Shown here: positions 16,795 to 25,662 of the stretch, one piece after another
How the letters are laid out: each line of letters starts with the position of its first letter
Position numbering within the stretch: position 1 is the first letter of the stretch
Origin: Lactiplantibacillus mudanjiangensis
GTDB taxonomy: Bacteria; Bacillota; Bacilli; Lactobacillales; Lactobacillaceae
Direction: 5' to 3'
Length of the DNA: 64,000 nucleotides
NCBI RefSeq assembly: GCF_005405385.1
Contig: NZ_BJDY01000003.1
Coordinates: 62,001-126,000 of the forward strand
Made by a program: the position numbers and the translations under genes
Notes under the pieces: generated by a model
The model's input: only the letters and a program-made list of their open reading frames with translations
Told to the model about the DNA's origin: nothing
Databases searched by the model: none

Positions 16795-18029
16795 TTGGCC
16801 ATGCCCGCAAAGATATCACTCCTACTGAACCATTTTATTTATTAGGTTATAAAACCGATTTACGAAATCAACCGGCAAAAGGTGTTCACGATCACATCTT
16901 CATCAATGCACTACTCTTTTACGATGAAAAAGGCGATGAATGTTTTCTAGCTACTGGTGACTTACTAGAAATCGAAGATGTTGTTGCCGCTGATATTCGT
17001 CAAAAAATTAGCCGGCGCTTCGGAATTGCAATGGATCACGTTATTATTGGCGTCACTCACGACCATCATTCAGTCCGCGATTACCATCGGACTTGGGAAT
17101 TTGGCAAATTCAGTCAAAGTTACTATGACTTTTTTATTAATAGTTTTGTCACGGCCTTTGAAGATTGTCGTGAAACCCTCACTGATGTCACGGTTCAATA
17201 TGGACAACGGGAAGTTTTAGGCTTTTACAGCAACCGTAACCATGCCAATAAACCCGCCGACAACGCCGTCAGCGTCATTAAATTCTTGCAAGATGGCAAG
17301 CCCGTTGCCGGAATCGTGAATATGGCGGTCCATTCAACTGTACTAGGTCCAGATAATCAATACTTAACCGCAGATTTGGCGGGTAACACTTGTACTAAAC
17401 TCGCTGATGACTGGGGATTCTTCCCCTTAATGTTGATTGGTTGTGCCGCCGATTCAAGTAACCGCTTCGAACGTCAAGGTCGTGATTTCGCTGAATTAGA
17501 ACGAGCATCCAGTGGCCTAGCCGCTGCGATTTCACAAATTCAAACGCCTAAGACTTTGCAGCTAGGTAAAATTCGGACCTTGACGTTAAGCCATGAGGTT
17601 GTTAATGACAAGGCCAATTATGACCAAGACTTGCAGACCATGATTGCCAACTTACAAAATGGTGCCGTTAAGTCAGTCGGCTCGCAACCGATTGAAGCCG
17701 TTATCGAAAAGTGCACTGATCAATTAGCTCAGCCGCAATTCCACGACCTGCTCAGTCTACAGCTGTTAGATATTGGCGACTTACGCCTCTTCGTTTTTCC
17801 GGGTGAATTGGCATCGGCTGGTGCTAAGCTATTACGTGCCTCAACGGATAAGACCGTCTTAGTTGCCGGTTATTGCAATGGTTTCCACTACTATTTTCTG
17901 CAAGCACAAGATTACGGGCTATCTTTTGAAACCATTGGTAATCCGGTTCCTGCTGGGACCTTCGAAGAAATCATTGCCAAATTCGTTAGCGGTAGCTACT
18001 TATTAGATGCTTACGAACAAACTAAATAG
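16788..18029 (+). CDS. Neutral/alkaline ceramidase-like hydrolase, paralog 2 (metal site intact)
   Basis: 413 residues, no signal peptide. The ceramidase-type zinc ligands are all seen: His91 in GVTHDHHS, His182 in NMAVHSTVLGP, Glu340 in FPGELASAG, and a tyrosine-rich segment following GYCNGFHYYF. An AAAGGAGG site inside the end of the upstream gene precedes the overlapping ATG. With a PTS permease next to it, the likely target is a cytoplasmic, perhaps phosphorylated, N-acylated compound rather than ceramide. That is inference; the family also contains proteins of unknown activity. Confidence 0.75.
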   Translation: MLVGHARKDITPTEPFYLLGYKTDLRNQPAKGVHDHIFINALLFYDEKGDECFLATGDLLEIEDVVAADIRQKISRRFGIAMDHVIIGVTHDHHSVRDYHRTWEFGKFSQSYYDFFINSFVTAFEDCRETLTDVTVQYGQREVLGFYSNRNHANKPADNAVSVIKFLQDGKPVAGIVNMAVHSTVLGPDNQYLTADLAGNTCTKLADDWGFFPLMLIGCAADSSNRFERQGRDFAELERASSGLAAAISQIQTPKTLQLGKIRTLTLSHEVVNDKANYDQDLQTMIANLQNGAVKSVGSQPIEAVIEKCTDQLAQPQFHDLLSLQLLDIGDLRLFVFPGELASAGAKLLRASTDKTVLVAGYCNGFHYYFLQAQDYGLSFETIGNPVPAGTFEEIIAKFVSGSYLLDAYEQTK

Positions 18030-18126
18030 GTCTTAACGAGTCATAATCGGGACTCCCTGGTAAATAAGTCGATTATTGGATGTCACTTTTAACCGATAAA
18101 AACAACAATTTAAGGGGTTGTCAAAA

Positions 18127-20076
18127 ATGGATTATAAACCATTAGCCAAAGAAATATTAAGTCAGATTGGCTCAAAAAATAATGTCAAAAGCATCACCCA
18201 CTGTGTGACTCGCGTTCGTTTCGTGCTAAAGGATGAAAGTTTAGCTCATGATGAGGCAATTAAAGCGCTAGATGGCGTTTTGGATGTTGTCAAACAAGGT
18301 GGGCAATATCAAGTTGTCATTGGCCCTAGTGTCGCTAAAGTTTATGATGCCATTTTAGACGTGGCTAAATTTTCAGACGATGTCATCAACGGTGGCGAAA
18401 CTAGTACGTCCACTAATAATGACGAAGACGAACAAAAGGGTTGGCTCAGCAAAGCGCTAGGCCTAATTAGTTCCATCTTTATTCCAGTCCTTGGCCTCTT
18501 ATCTGGGGCTGGGATGATCAAAGCCGTCGTTTCCTTATGTACCGTTACCGGGCTCATGTCGACAACCGGCGGGACCTACATTATTTTAAATGCGCTTGGC
18601 GATACACTCTTCTACTTTTTCCCCGTTATCATTGGTTGGAGTGCCGCTAAACGGTTCGGTCTTAAAGAAATCTATGGGGTAACTTTGGGTGCCTTCTTAG
18701 TTTATCCAACCCTAGTTTCCGCCGCCAGCAGTACAGCCGTTACAACGATTTTCAAAGGCACTATCTTTGCTTTGAAATATAAAATGACCTTTATGGGTAT
18801 TCCAGTTGCCTTGCAATCATATTCAAGTACCGTTATTCCCATTATCATTATTGTCTGGTTTGCCAGTTACGTTTATAAATACTGCGACAAAGTTATTCCT
18901 GATGTTTTAAAAATGGTCTTCGTTCCCTTCTTTACCTTACTCATTGCAGGTGTTTTAAGCTTAATTATTATCGGCCCAATCGCCATGATTTTACAAAACA
19001 TCTTAAGTGATACGGTGCTTTGGTTAGTTGGTCTGAACAAAGGTGTTGCTGGATTCTTCCTAGGTGCCTTCTGGAGTATTTTGGTGATGTTTGGTCTTCA
19101 CTGGGCGGTTATTCCGTTCTTTGCCATCGATATCGCCCATTACGGTTATGATGTCATCAACCCGTTGATTTTCTCTGGTGCGCTAGCTGTCTTAGGGTCA
19201 ACTTTAGGCGTGGCCATTCGCGCTCGTGAAGAAAGCGTTCGTAGTATGTCCGTTGCCGCTGCTATCTCAGCTTTCTTCGGTATTAATGAACCAGCGCTAT
19301 ACGGGGTTTTGATTCCACGTAAACGGATTATGATTACCTCCTTCTTGGGTGCTGGGATTGGTGGTGCCATCGCTGGATTCGCTGGTTCTAAATTATACGA
19401 ATTCGGAGCTAATGGTCTTTTAGGCTTACCATGTTTTATTAATCCTAAAGGAATTGATGCTGGTTTTATCGGTTTATGTATTAGTGGCATTGTTGCTTTT
19501 GCCTTCACCCTAATTACTGCGCTTATTATTGGTGCTAATAAAGATGCTAAAACCAAGCCAGCCAAGATTAATCCGGCCGACCACAGTGACGTCTATGCCC
19601 CAGTTGCTGGTGAAAGCTTTGATTTAACCACCGTTAACGATGATGTTTTTTCTAAATTAACATTAGGTGATGGGATTGCCATTACCCCCTCTGAAGGCAA
19701 GGTCTATGCCCCAGTTTCCGGGATCATCCGAGTGGCTTATCCAACTGGTCACGCTGTTGGGCTCGCCAGTGATGATGGTGAAGAACTTTTAATCCATATT
19801 GGGATTGATACCGTTAACCTTGAAGGCAAACATTTCAACCTTCATGTTAATCAAGGCATGCGCGTTAAAAAGGGCGATTTACTGGTCGACTTTGATTTGC
19901 CAGCCATTCAAGCTGCTGGTTACGATCCAACCGTCATGCTGATTGTCACTAAATCAGCACAACTTAAAGATGTGATGCCGGTCCAATTCGGCCCCGTCAC
20001 TAATACGACAAAAGTTCTAGCCGTTGACTTACAAGATCCAGCCACCATTACTGATACTGCAATGGTTAATGATTAA
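18127..20076 (+). CDS. Beta-glucoside-family PTS permease, EIIBCA
   Basis: 649 residues from the ATG at 18127 (AAGGGG about 10 bases upstream; the TTG at 18118 overlaps it). Domains run IIB (residues 1-90, phosphorylated Cys26 in ITHCVTRVRF), IIC (about 105-475, ten or so membrane segments and the signature FFGINEPALYG) and IIA (about 490-649, with GHAVGLASDDG and active His557 in LLIHIGIDTVNL). It takes up and phosphorylates a sugar. The family includes transporters for beta-glucosides, sucrose and trehalose. No phospho-glycosidase gene accompanies it, so the substrate is unclear. It lies 97 bp after the ceramidase-like pair. Confidence 0.92.
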   Translation: MDYKPLAKEILSQIGSKNNVKSITHCVTRVRFVLKDESLAHDEAIKALDGVLDVVKQGGQYQVVIGPSVAKVYDAILDVAKFSDDVINGGETSTSTNNDEDEQKGWLSKALGLISSIFIPVLGLLSGAGMIKAVVSLCTVTGLMSTTGGTYIILNALGDTLFYFFPVIIGWSAAKRFGLKEIYGVTLGAFLVYPTLVSAASSTAVTTIFKGTIFALKYKMTFMGIPVALQSYSSTVIPIIIIVWFASYVYKYCDKVIPDVLKMVFVPFFTLLIAGVLSLIIIGPIAMILQNILSDTVLWLVGLNKGVAGFFLGAFWSILVMFGLHWAVIPFFAIDIAHYGYDVINPLIFSGALAVLGSTLGVAIRAREESVRSMSVAAAISAFFGINEPALYGVLIPRKRIMITSFLGAGIGGAIAGFAGSKLYEFGANGLLGLPCFINPKGIDAGFIGLCISGIVAFAFTLITALIIGANKDAKTKPAKINPADHSDVYAPVAGESFDLTTVNDDVFSKLTLGDGIAITPSEGKVYAPVSGIIRVAYPTGHAVGLASDDGEELLIHIGIDTVNLEGKHFNLHVNQGMRVKKGDLLVDFDLPAIQAAGYDPTVMLIVTKSAQLKDVMPVQFGPVTNTTKVLAVDLQDPATITDTAMVND

Positions 20077-20094
20077 AAACAAGGAGTGTTTACT

Positions 20095-21117
20095 ATGATT
20101 ATCGATGCCAACGTCTACTGGCTACCAGCTGAATTATTCACTGATGAACAGCTACAACAACGATTCATCCAAGCGGTCGACAATGGCCACGATGCTAAAG
20201 CCACAGTTAGTACGCTAACCGATGGCACTAAAAAGATCGTCATTGAACAACCGATTGGACAAAGTAGCTTAGACTACTTCCAAAATGATTACCAACTAAC
20301 GAAGCAATTAGCTGATATGGATGCCGGTCAGGTCGACCAAGCGATCTTAAAGCTACCAGGCTGTCAAGCTTGGTTACCACTTGATTTATGTAAGGTTTTC
20401 AACCGTGCCGTCGCTAAACACATTCAGGCAAGCCACGGTCGTATGTCGGCTTTAGCGACGGTACCACCCTATGCAACACCCGAAAACTTAGCCGAACTCG
20501 ATTACTGTATTGATGAACTTGGTTTATCTGGACTACAATTATCAACGCATTATGCCGATGGTTATTTAGATGACCCTGCTTATCGGTCATTCTTCCGGCA
20601 CGTGGCAAAACGGCATATTCCCGTATACGTCCATCACTCACCAGTACCAATTGAGTACGAAACCATTAAGGACTACGAAAACTTGCGACGATCGTATGGC
20701 CGTTGTGCTGATCAAATCATCGCCATTAGTCGTGAAGTTTTCAGTGATCTTTTCGCAGAACTTCCGGACTTAAAACTCATTCATTCCATGTTAGGCGGCG
20801 GCTTCTTCACTTATAAAACCATGCTGTTACCACATGATTCTGGCAATGGTCGTTTTGACACTGATAACTCAGCTGTTCAAACACGGTTTGAACAAAACAT
20901 TTATTACGAATTATCGCACGCCCAACCATGGGGGCCTGACAATTTAGCAATTGCGATTAAAGTCTTGGGTGCTAAGAATGTTATCTACGGTTCATCTTAT
21001 CCAGTCAAGGATGTTTGGATGACTGCAGGGCCGGCCATGATTCAAGACTTACCTATCGATCAAGCAGTTCGCCAACAAGTCCTGGGTCAAAACGCTCAGA
21101 CTGTTTACCAACTTTAG
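20095..21117 (+). CDS. Amidohydrolase-2 family protein with degenerate metal site
   Basis: 340 residues from the ATG at 20095 (AAGGAG 8 bases upstream). The TIM-barrel fold of the Amidohydrolase_2 family (ACMSD, gamma-resorcylate decarboxylase) is suggested by the N-terminal MIIDANVYWLP, by VYVHHSP (His180) and LIHSMLGGG (His230), and by a C-terminal VIYGSSYPV. The usual N-terminal HxH pair reads Asn6-Val-Tyr8, and the catalytic Asp of GSDYP is Ser301. The protein may therefore be a metal-independent enzyme or have a changed reaction. It is the last gene of the cluster, 18 bp after the PTS gene, and is followed by a terminator. Confidence 0.78.
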   Translation: MIIDANVYWLPAELFTDEQLQQRFIQAVDNGHDAKATVSTLTDGTKKIVIEQPIGQSSLDYFQNDYQLTKQLADMDAGQVDQAILKLPGCQAWLPLDLCKVFNRAVAKHIQASHGRMSALATVPPYATPENLAELDYCIDELGLSGLQLSTHYADGYLDDPAYRSFFRHVAKRHIPVYVHHSPVPIEYETIKDYENLRRSYGRCADQIIAISREVFSDLFAELPDLKLIHSMLGGGFFTYKTMLLPHDSGNGRFDTDNSAVQTRFEQNIYYELSHAQPWGPDNLAIAIKVLGAKNVIYGSSYPVKDVWMTAGPAMIQDLPIDQAVRQQVLGQNAQTVYQL

Positions 21118-21122
21118 TGTTC

Positions 21123-21160
21123 TATAAAATCTCGGCAGTAATTTTGCCGGGATTTTATGC
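21123..21160 (+). terminator. Intrinsic terminator of the PTS/amidohydrolase cluster
   Basis: ATAAAATC pairs with GATTTTAT and CGGCA with TTGCCG around a short loop, starting 6 bp after the stop codon. Confidence 0.78.
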
Positions 21161-21168
21161 GTCTCTTC

Positions 21169-21195
21169 TGCTATAGTAGCCTTAAAGCGCTTTAA
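21169..21195 (+). promoter_or_regulatory. Extended -10 promoter with overlapping cre-like palindrome before menG
   Basis: TGCTATAGT (21169-21177) is an extended -10 element. TTAAAGCGCTTTAA (21182-21195) covers the expected start point and matches 12 of 14 cre positions. An AAGGAGG site follows 12 bases before the ATG. Confidence 0.5.
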
Positions 21196-21212
21196 TTAAG
21201 GAGGCCATTTTC

Positions 21213-21944
21213 ATGGCAAACCACTACTTACATAACGTTCAAGGGCTATTCGATACCATTGCCCCCAATTATGATCGGATGAACAATATCATTAGCTTAG
21301 GGACTCATCGACATTGGCGGCGTCAAACGATGGCACAAATCCACCTCCGCCCTACTGATCACGTCCTAGATCTTTGCTGTGGTACCGGTGACTGGACGAT
21401 TGCCCTGGCCCAAGAGTTGACCGCGACCGATGGCGTCATCGGCTTAGATTTTTCCGCACCCATGCTAAAAATCGCGCAGCAAAAAGTGCATCAAGCCCAC
21501 GTTGACAAGCAAGTCTGGCTACGTCGCGGCAACGCGATGCACTTACCGTTTCACGACAACCAATTCGATGTCGTCACCATTGGTTTTGGCTTGCGAAACT
21601 TACCAGACAAAGTGCAAGGATTAGCCGAGATTTATCGAGTGTTAAAACCTGGCGGCCAACTCATTTGCCTAGAAACATCACAACCAGATCAGCCACTCAT
21701 CAAACCCGTTTGGCAATGGTACTTCACCCGTGTCGTCCCATGGTTTGGTCGTTTATTTGCCCATCAATATCAGGAATATGCTTATTTGCAAGAAACGACC
21801 CGGCACTTTGTCAGTTATCGCCAGCTCGTGACCTTATTCCAACAAACCGGCTTCACCCAAGTCCATTACCAACGCTTTAACTTCGGGGCGGCGGCCGCAC
21901 ACTTTGGCACCAAGCCGGCCACAACGGAGGTTCATCATGACTAG
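21213..21944 (+). CDS. menG: Demethylmenaquinone methyltransferase (MenG/UbiE)
   Basis: 243 residues, usual length. It adds the methyl group from S-adenosylmethionine to demethylmenaquinone, the last step of menaquinone synthesis. Visible family features are the N-terminal FDTIAPNYDRMN, the SAM-binding motif DLCCGTGDWT, GLDFSAPMLK, GFGLRNLPD and the C-terminal FNFGAAAAHFGTKP. Lactobacilli of this group often lack most of the pathway and rely on outside quinone for respiration, so this gene may act on an imported precursor. It is co-translated with the next gene, overlapping it by 8 bp. Confidence 0.92.
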   Translation: MANHYLHNVQGLFDTIAPNYDRMNNIISLGTHRHWRRQTMAQIHLRPTDHVLDLCCGTGDWTIALAQELTATDGVIGLDFSAPMLKIAQQKVHQAHVDKQVWLRRGNAMHLPFHDNQFDVVTIGFGLRNLPDKVQGLAEIYRVLKPGGQLICLETSQPDQPLIKPVWQWYFTRVVPWFGRLFAHQYQEYAYLQETTRHFVSYRQLVTLFQQTGFTQVHYQRFNFGAAAAHFGTKPATTEVHHD

Positions 21945-22635
21945 TTTAACTGATTTAAATCGTTGCTTAGCCTGGTTAACCGCCCCAGCAAAGCCTTTAG
22001 TGCACGTTGACGGCCTAGTGCTATGTGGTAATAGTTTACCGATTACCGCCACAACAGCGGCCAAAATCGCCATCCAAACGCAATTGCCAGCAGTTATCAT
22101 TGCGGGAGGCATCGGACATGCAACCAAATATCTACGGCAAAATTTGCACGTTGACAATGACCTTAGCGAAGCCGAACTGATGGCACAATTAATGCGTGAC
22201 GCTGGTTATCAAGGCGACCTATTACTTGATAAAACCTCAACCAATACCGGTGCCAATGCGCTAAATACCCGCGCGTTAGCACCCAAAAGTTGGCAACAGG
22301 TTTTACTGGTACAAGATCCATTATTGGCTTACCGAACGCAATTAACATTTGAGCAAGTTTGGGGACCCACGACGCGATTTAGCCGTGTCTTACCGCAAGA
22401 TTTCCAGCTAACCCAACTTGATCCCCTTACTTTCGTTGACACGCCAGCTTATCAAAACGCTTGGCCACCTGCCTACTTTACCGAACTTTTATTAGGTGAA
22501 CTTCAACGTTTGTGGGATACCCCCACTGGTTATGGGCCAGCCGGTGCCAATTACTTCCGACACGTTGATTTACCAGCACTCGTTTTAGCTGCCTATCAAC
22601 GATTATTAGCGCAACCTTTAACTCGAGAACGTTAA
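21937..22635 (+). CDS. YdcF-like DUF218 family protein
   Basis: 232 residues from the ATG at 21937 (CGGAGG 6-7 bases upstream, inside menG). The Rossmann-like fold of the DUF218/ElyC/SanA/YdcF family shows in VDGLVLCGNSLP, the AVIIAGGIG loop, DKTSTNTGANALN and the VQDPLLAYRT segment. Members bind SAM or handle lipid-linked envelope intermediates; here there is no signal peptide, as in cytoplasmic YdcF. The overlap with menG points to translational coupling, but a shared pathway is not established. Confidence 0.82.
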   Translation: MTSLTDLNRCLAWLTAPAKPLVHVDGLVLCGNSLPITATTAAKIAIQTQLPAVIIAGGIGHATKYLRQNLHVDNDLSEAELMAQLMRDAGYQGDLLLDKTSTNTGANALNTRALAPKSWQQVLLVQDPLLAYRTQLTFEQVWGPTTRFSRVLPQDFQLTQLDPLTFVDTPAYQNAWPPAYFTELLLGELQRLWDTPTGYGPAGANYFRHVDLPALVLAAYQRLLAQPLTRER

Positions 22636-22670
22636 AAAAGTGACTGCCAGAATTTGGCAATCACTTTTTT
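22634..22670. terminator. Bidirectional intrinsic terminator
   Basis: A near-perfect stem AAAAAAGTGAcTGCCA / TGGCAaTCACTTTTTT between the convergent ydcF-like and SGNH genes. Confidence 0.88.
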
Positions 22671-22673
22671 AGC

Positions 22674-23642
22674 TTAGGCTTTAAATAACGTTGGATACAG
22701 TTGTGTTAGTGTCGCTGCAACCTGTTGACCGGCTACTTTTGAGCCCGCCAAGTCTAAATGTGTCTGATCGGTCTTGGTTAACGACCAATCAGCGGTTTCG
22801 ATAAGATCGATGTCGTTAAAGGTCGGCACAACTTGTCGAATCACACGGTCAAACCGTTGACTAAATGGAATCAAGACCGCCAGTCGACTATTAGGATACA
22901 ACGCTTGAACTTGATTTAAGAATTGACTGAACGCTTTCGTAAATCCGGCTGCGCCCGCTAAACCATCGTTTGTCCCCACATTAATAACAACCACATCGGT
23001 TGGTGTTGGTTGCCAAGTTGTTTGCGCATCTAACATCGTCATTGCATCTGGTAATGTTGGCACACCACCTTTGCCCGCTCTCGTTAAGCCAATCGCACTA
23101 TAGGCCACCCGAACATCACGCGCGTTCAACAAATCACTCGCAATGGCGGCATAGTTCGCTTCGCCACGATAATCTGTCGCTGGCGTCCGTCCTGCTACCC
23201 AACACCCGGCTGTAATTGAATCCCCCAGCCAAGTAATACTGTGCTGACCTGGTTTAATCGCGGCTAATTCACCGTCTGTTTGTAACGCCTTAATCGCAAA
23301 ACCCGCATTTCCCGTCCAAACTTGATCATCATCGGTATTGCCACTCATGACGACCCGAATAATATGGCGCTGACCATCTAACATCAATCGGTATGGCAAG
23401 TCGGCCACTGCCACCCGTTGATAAGGCAAGCCATCAATTTGAATGGCTAACCAACTACTACTTGGCGTTGTCTTCAATACATCCACAATCACATAAGTCG
23501 CTTGTTGGACTTGAAACCAAAAGGCTGCTCCTAAATTTGTGGTATACATTACCGGCGTTTGACCAATCGTTTTGGCCACCCAGCGGCCTTGAAAATAAGC
23601 TGTCGTCACTGGATTGTTAGCCGTTGTTTGTGCATAATCCAT
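22674..23642 (-). CDS. SGNH/GDSL-type esterase (carbohydrate-esterase-2-like)
   Basis: 322 residues, no signal peptide. An N-terminal beta-sandwich (about residues 1-130) precedes an SGNH hydrolase domain. Block I is TWLGDSITAG with the nucleophilic serine, block III is NVGTNDG, and block V is DQTHLDLAG with the catalytic Asp and His. The two-domain layout resembles acetyl-esterases of family CE2, so deacetylation of a sugar is plausible. GGAGG lies 8 bases before the ATG. It is divergent from the P-type ATPase and shares its FLP-box-containing intergenic region. Confidence 0.85.
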   Translation of the reverse strand: MDYAQTTANNPVTTAYFQGRWVAKTIGQTPVMYTTNLGAAFWFQVQQATYVIVDVLKTTPSSSWLAIQIDGLPYQRVAVADLPYRLMLDGQRHIIRVVMSGNTDDDQVWTGNAGFAIKALQTDGELAAIKPGQHSITWLGDSITAGCWVAGRTPATDYRGEANYAAIASDLLNARDVRVAYSAIGLTRAGKGGVPTLPDAMTMLDAQTTWQPTPTDVVVINVGTNDGLAGAAGFTKAFSQFLNQVQALYPNSRLAVLIPFSQRFDRVIRQVVPTFNDIDLIETADWSLTKTDQTHLDLAGSKVAGQQVAATLTQLYPTLFKA

Positions 23643-23677
23643 TCACTTTTCCTCCAAGTTTTTAGTTAAAATCCGTA

Positions 23678-23697
23678 AACTTGATAGCCATCAAGTT
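23678..23697. promoter_or_regulatory. FNR/FLP-type box upstream of the P-type ATPase
   Basis: A perfect inverted repeat containing TTGAT-N4-ATCAA (core 23681-23694; outer arms AACTTGAT and ATCAAGTT). A -10 candidate TATACT lies at 23717-23722, putting the box centre about 41.5 bp before the expected start, the classic position for activation by FNR-type regulators. Confidence 0.75.
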
Positions 23698-23754
23698 CTA
23701 ATCAATCTCCGCTCCTTATACTATAGACATCAACTCAAGTCAGGAGCGCTTAAT

Positions 23755-25662
23755 ATGAAATTTCAACAATTCTTAACGAAGCATACCACTCAAATCACCC
23801 TGATCACCGGGATTTTAATTATCCTCGGTTATCTCAGTCAATATCTCTTACAGTTTACCCGCGGCTATCAACTCAGCCTCATCGCGGCGTCAATTATCGC
23901 CGTCGTTCCCATTGCGAGTCGCGCTTGGAGCGCTTTGATCAATAAAGTTTTTAGTATCGAACTACTGGTCAGCATCGCTGTCATCGGTGCCTTTATCATT
24001 GGCGAATTCAACGAGTCGGCCATTGTGACCTTCTTATTCTTATTTGGATCTTACCTCGAAAGCAAGACTTTACAAAAAACACGAACGGCCATTAAAGGCC
24101 TGACGGAAATGGCCCCAACCACTGCGACTGTCGTGACGACGACTGGCACTAAAACGGTTGACGTTGATGACGTCGATGAAGGCGATCTCGTCCTCGTTAA
24201 AACCGGTGGGCAAATTCCCGTTGACGGTCTCGTTACTGAAGGTAATGGCTACCTTAATGAAGCTTCAATTACTGGCGAATCACGGCCAATCGTTAAAACG
24301 ACCGGTGACCCTGTTTATGCAGGGACCTTGGTTGAAAACGGCTACGTTAAATTAACGGCGACCCAAGTTGGTGATGATACCACTTTCGCTAAAATCATTG
24401 AGCTGGTTGAAGAAGCACAAGATACCAAATCCAAAGCCGAAAAATTCATCGACCGCTTTGCCCAATATTATACCCCTGCTGTCTTAGTCTTATCCTCGCT
24501 GGTGTTCATTTTTTCACGTGATTTTCGCCTCGCCATTACCGTATTAGTGCTCGGCTGCCCAGGAGCCTTGGTCATTGGGGCCCCCGTCTCAAACGTCGCA
24601 GGGATCGGTAACGGCGCCAAACGCGGGATCCTCATCAAGGGCGGCGAAGTAATCGATACCTTCGCCAAAGTTGACACGTTAGTCTTTGATAAGACTGGTA
24701 CCTTAACCCAAGGCAAAACAGCTGTCACGAGTTTCAAAGCTTATCAGCCAACAACCACCGCTATTCTGACAACCGCTGCGGCAATTGAAAGGCTTTCCGA
24801 TCATCCCCTCGGTCAAGCAATCGTGACATATGCGCAACAACACCCAACGTCAATGAGTGCACCAACGCTAACCACAACTGAAACCGTTAAAGGTCAAGGT
24901 ATCACTGCCCAAATTGCACAACAACAGGTGGTCATTGGAAATCAAAAATTACTTGCAGCCCACCATATTAAGCTCACTACTGCTCAATTGGCCGATCTAA
25001 ATACGATGCAACAAGCTGGCCAATCAACGGTCATCATGGCCACTGATGGTCAAGTTCAAGCAATCTTTGGCATTGCTGACCAAATTCGACCACAAGTTAA
25101 AGCATCTTTGGCTGCTTTGAAAGCTCAAGGCATCAAGCGCCTAGTCATGCTCACTGGAGACAACCAACTGACAGCCAACGCCGTCGCTCATGAATTAGCC
25201 ATTGATGACGTTCATGCTAATTTGATGCCCGCCGAAAAAGTCACCTACGTCCAACAACTGCAAGCAGCTGGGCATACCGTCGCCTTTATTGGAGACGGCA
25301 TTAACGACAGTCCATCCATTGCCAACGCCGATATTGGGATTGCGATGGGCAGCGGCACCGACGTCACGATCGAAACGTCCGATGTCGTGTTGATGCAATC
25401 GAGTTTTCCCGCGCTCGTTCACGCCCATGGCTTAGCTAAGAAAACGGTACTGAATACACGTGAAAACATCTTTATTGCAATTGCGACTGTAGCCTTCTTA
25501 TTAGTTGGCCTAATCTTTGGCTATATCTATATGGCTAGCGGTATGTTCGTCCACGAAGCCAGCATTTTGGTCGTTATCTTTAATGCCATGCGCTTGCTTA
25601 AATTCAAAACTAACTTCGATAAAACCCAAGCTCAATCACCAACAACGCCAGTAACGGCTTGA
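23755..25662 (+). CDS. Heavy-metal P-type ATPase (P1B-like, CPG motif)
   Basis: 635 residues, no N-terminal metal-binding domain. About eight membrane segments are expected. The actuator loop has TGESRP, the membrane motif is Cys268-Pro-Gly (in LGCPGALVIG) rather than the usual CPC, the phosphorylated residue is Asp312 in DKTGTLT, and LSDHPLGQAI and GDGINDSPSIANADIG complete the set. It pumps a metal ion out of the cell, but CPG makes copper, cadmium or zinc assignment uncertain. The FNR-type box upstream links it to the FLP regulator. Its TGA stop falls within repeat copy D. Confidence 0.9.
   Translation: MKFQQFLTKHTTQITLITGILIILGYLSQYLLQFTRGYQLSLIAASIIAVVPIASRAWSALINKVFSIELLVSIAVIGAFIIGEFNESAIVTFLFLFGSYLESKTLQKTRTAIKGLTEMAPTTATVVTTTGTKTVDVDDVDEGDLVLVKTGGQIPVDGLVTEGNGYLNEASITGESRPIVKTTGDPVYAGTLVENGYVKLTATQVGDDTTFAKIIELVEEAQDTKSKAEKFIDRFAQYYTPAVLVLSSLVFIFSRDFRLAITVLVLGCPGALVIGAPVSNVAGIGNGAKRGILIKGGEVIDTFAKVDTLVFDKTGTLTQGKTAVTSFKAYQPTTTAILTTAAAIERLSDHPLGQAIVTYAQQHPTSMSAPTLTTTETVKGQGITAQIAQQQVVIGNQKLLAAHHIKLTTAQLADLNTMQQAGQSTVIMATDGQVQAIFGIADQIRPQVKASLAALKAQGIKRLVMLTGDNQLTANAVAHELAIDDVHANLMPAEKVTYVQQLQAAGHTVAFIGDGINDSPSIANADIGIAMGSGTDVTIETSDVVLMQSSFPALVHAHGLAKKTVLNTRENIFIAIATVAFLLVGLIFGYIYMASGMFVHEASILVVIFNAMRLLKFKTNFDKTQAQSPTTPVTA

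Noticed and set aside
24510-24530. Second parS-like sequence (TTTTTCACGTGATTTTC)
   Set aside because: Only the core matches; the flanks break the palindrome and it is inside the P-type ATPase gene.
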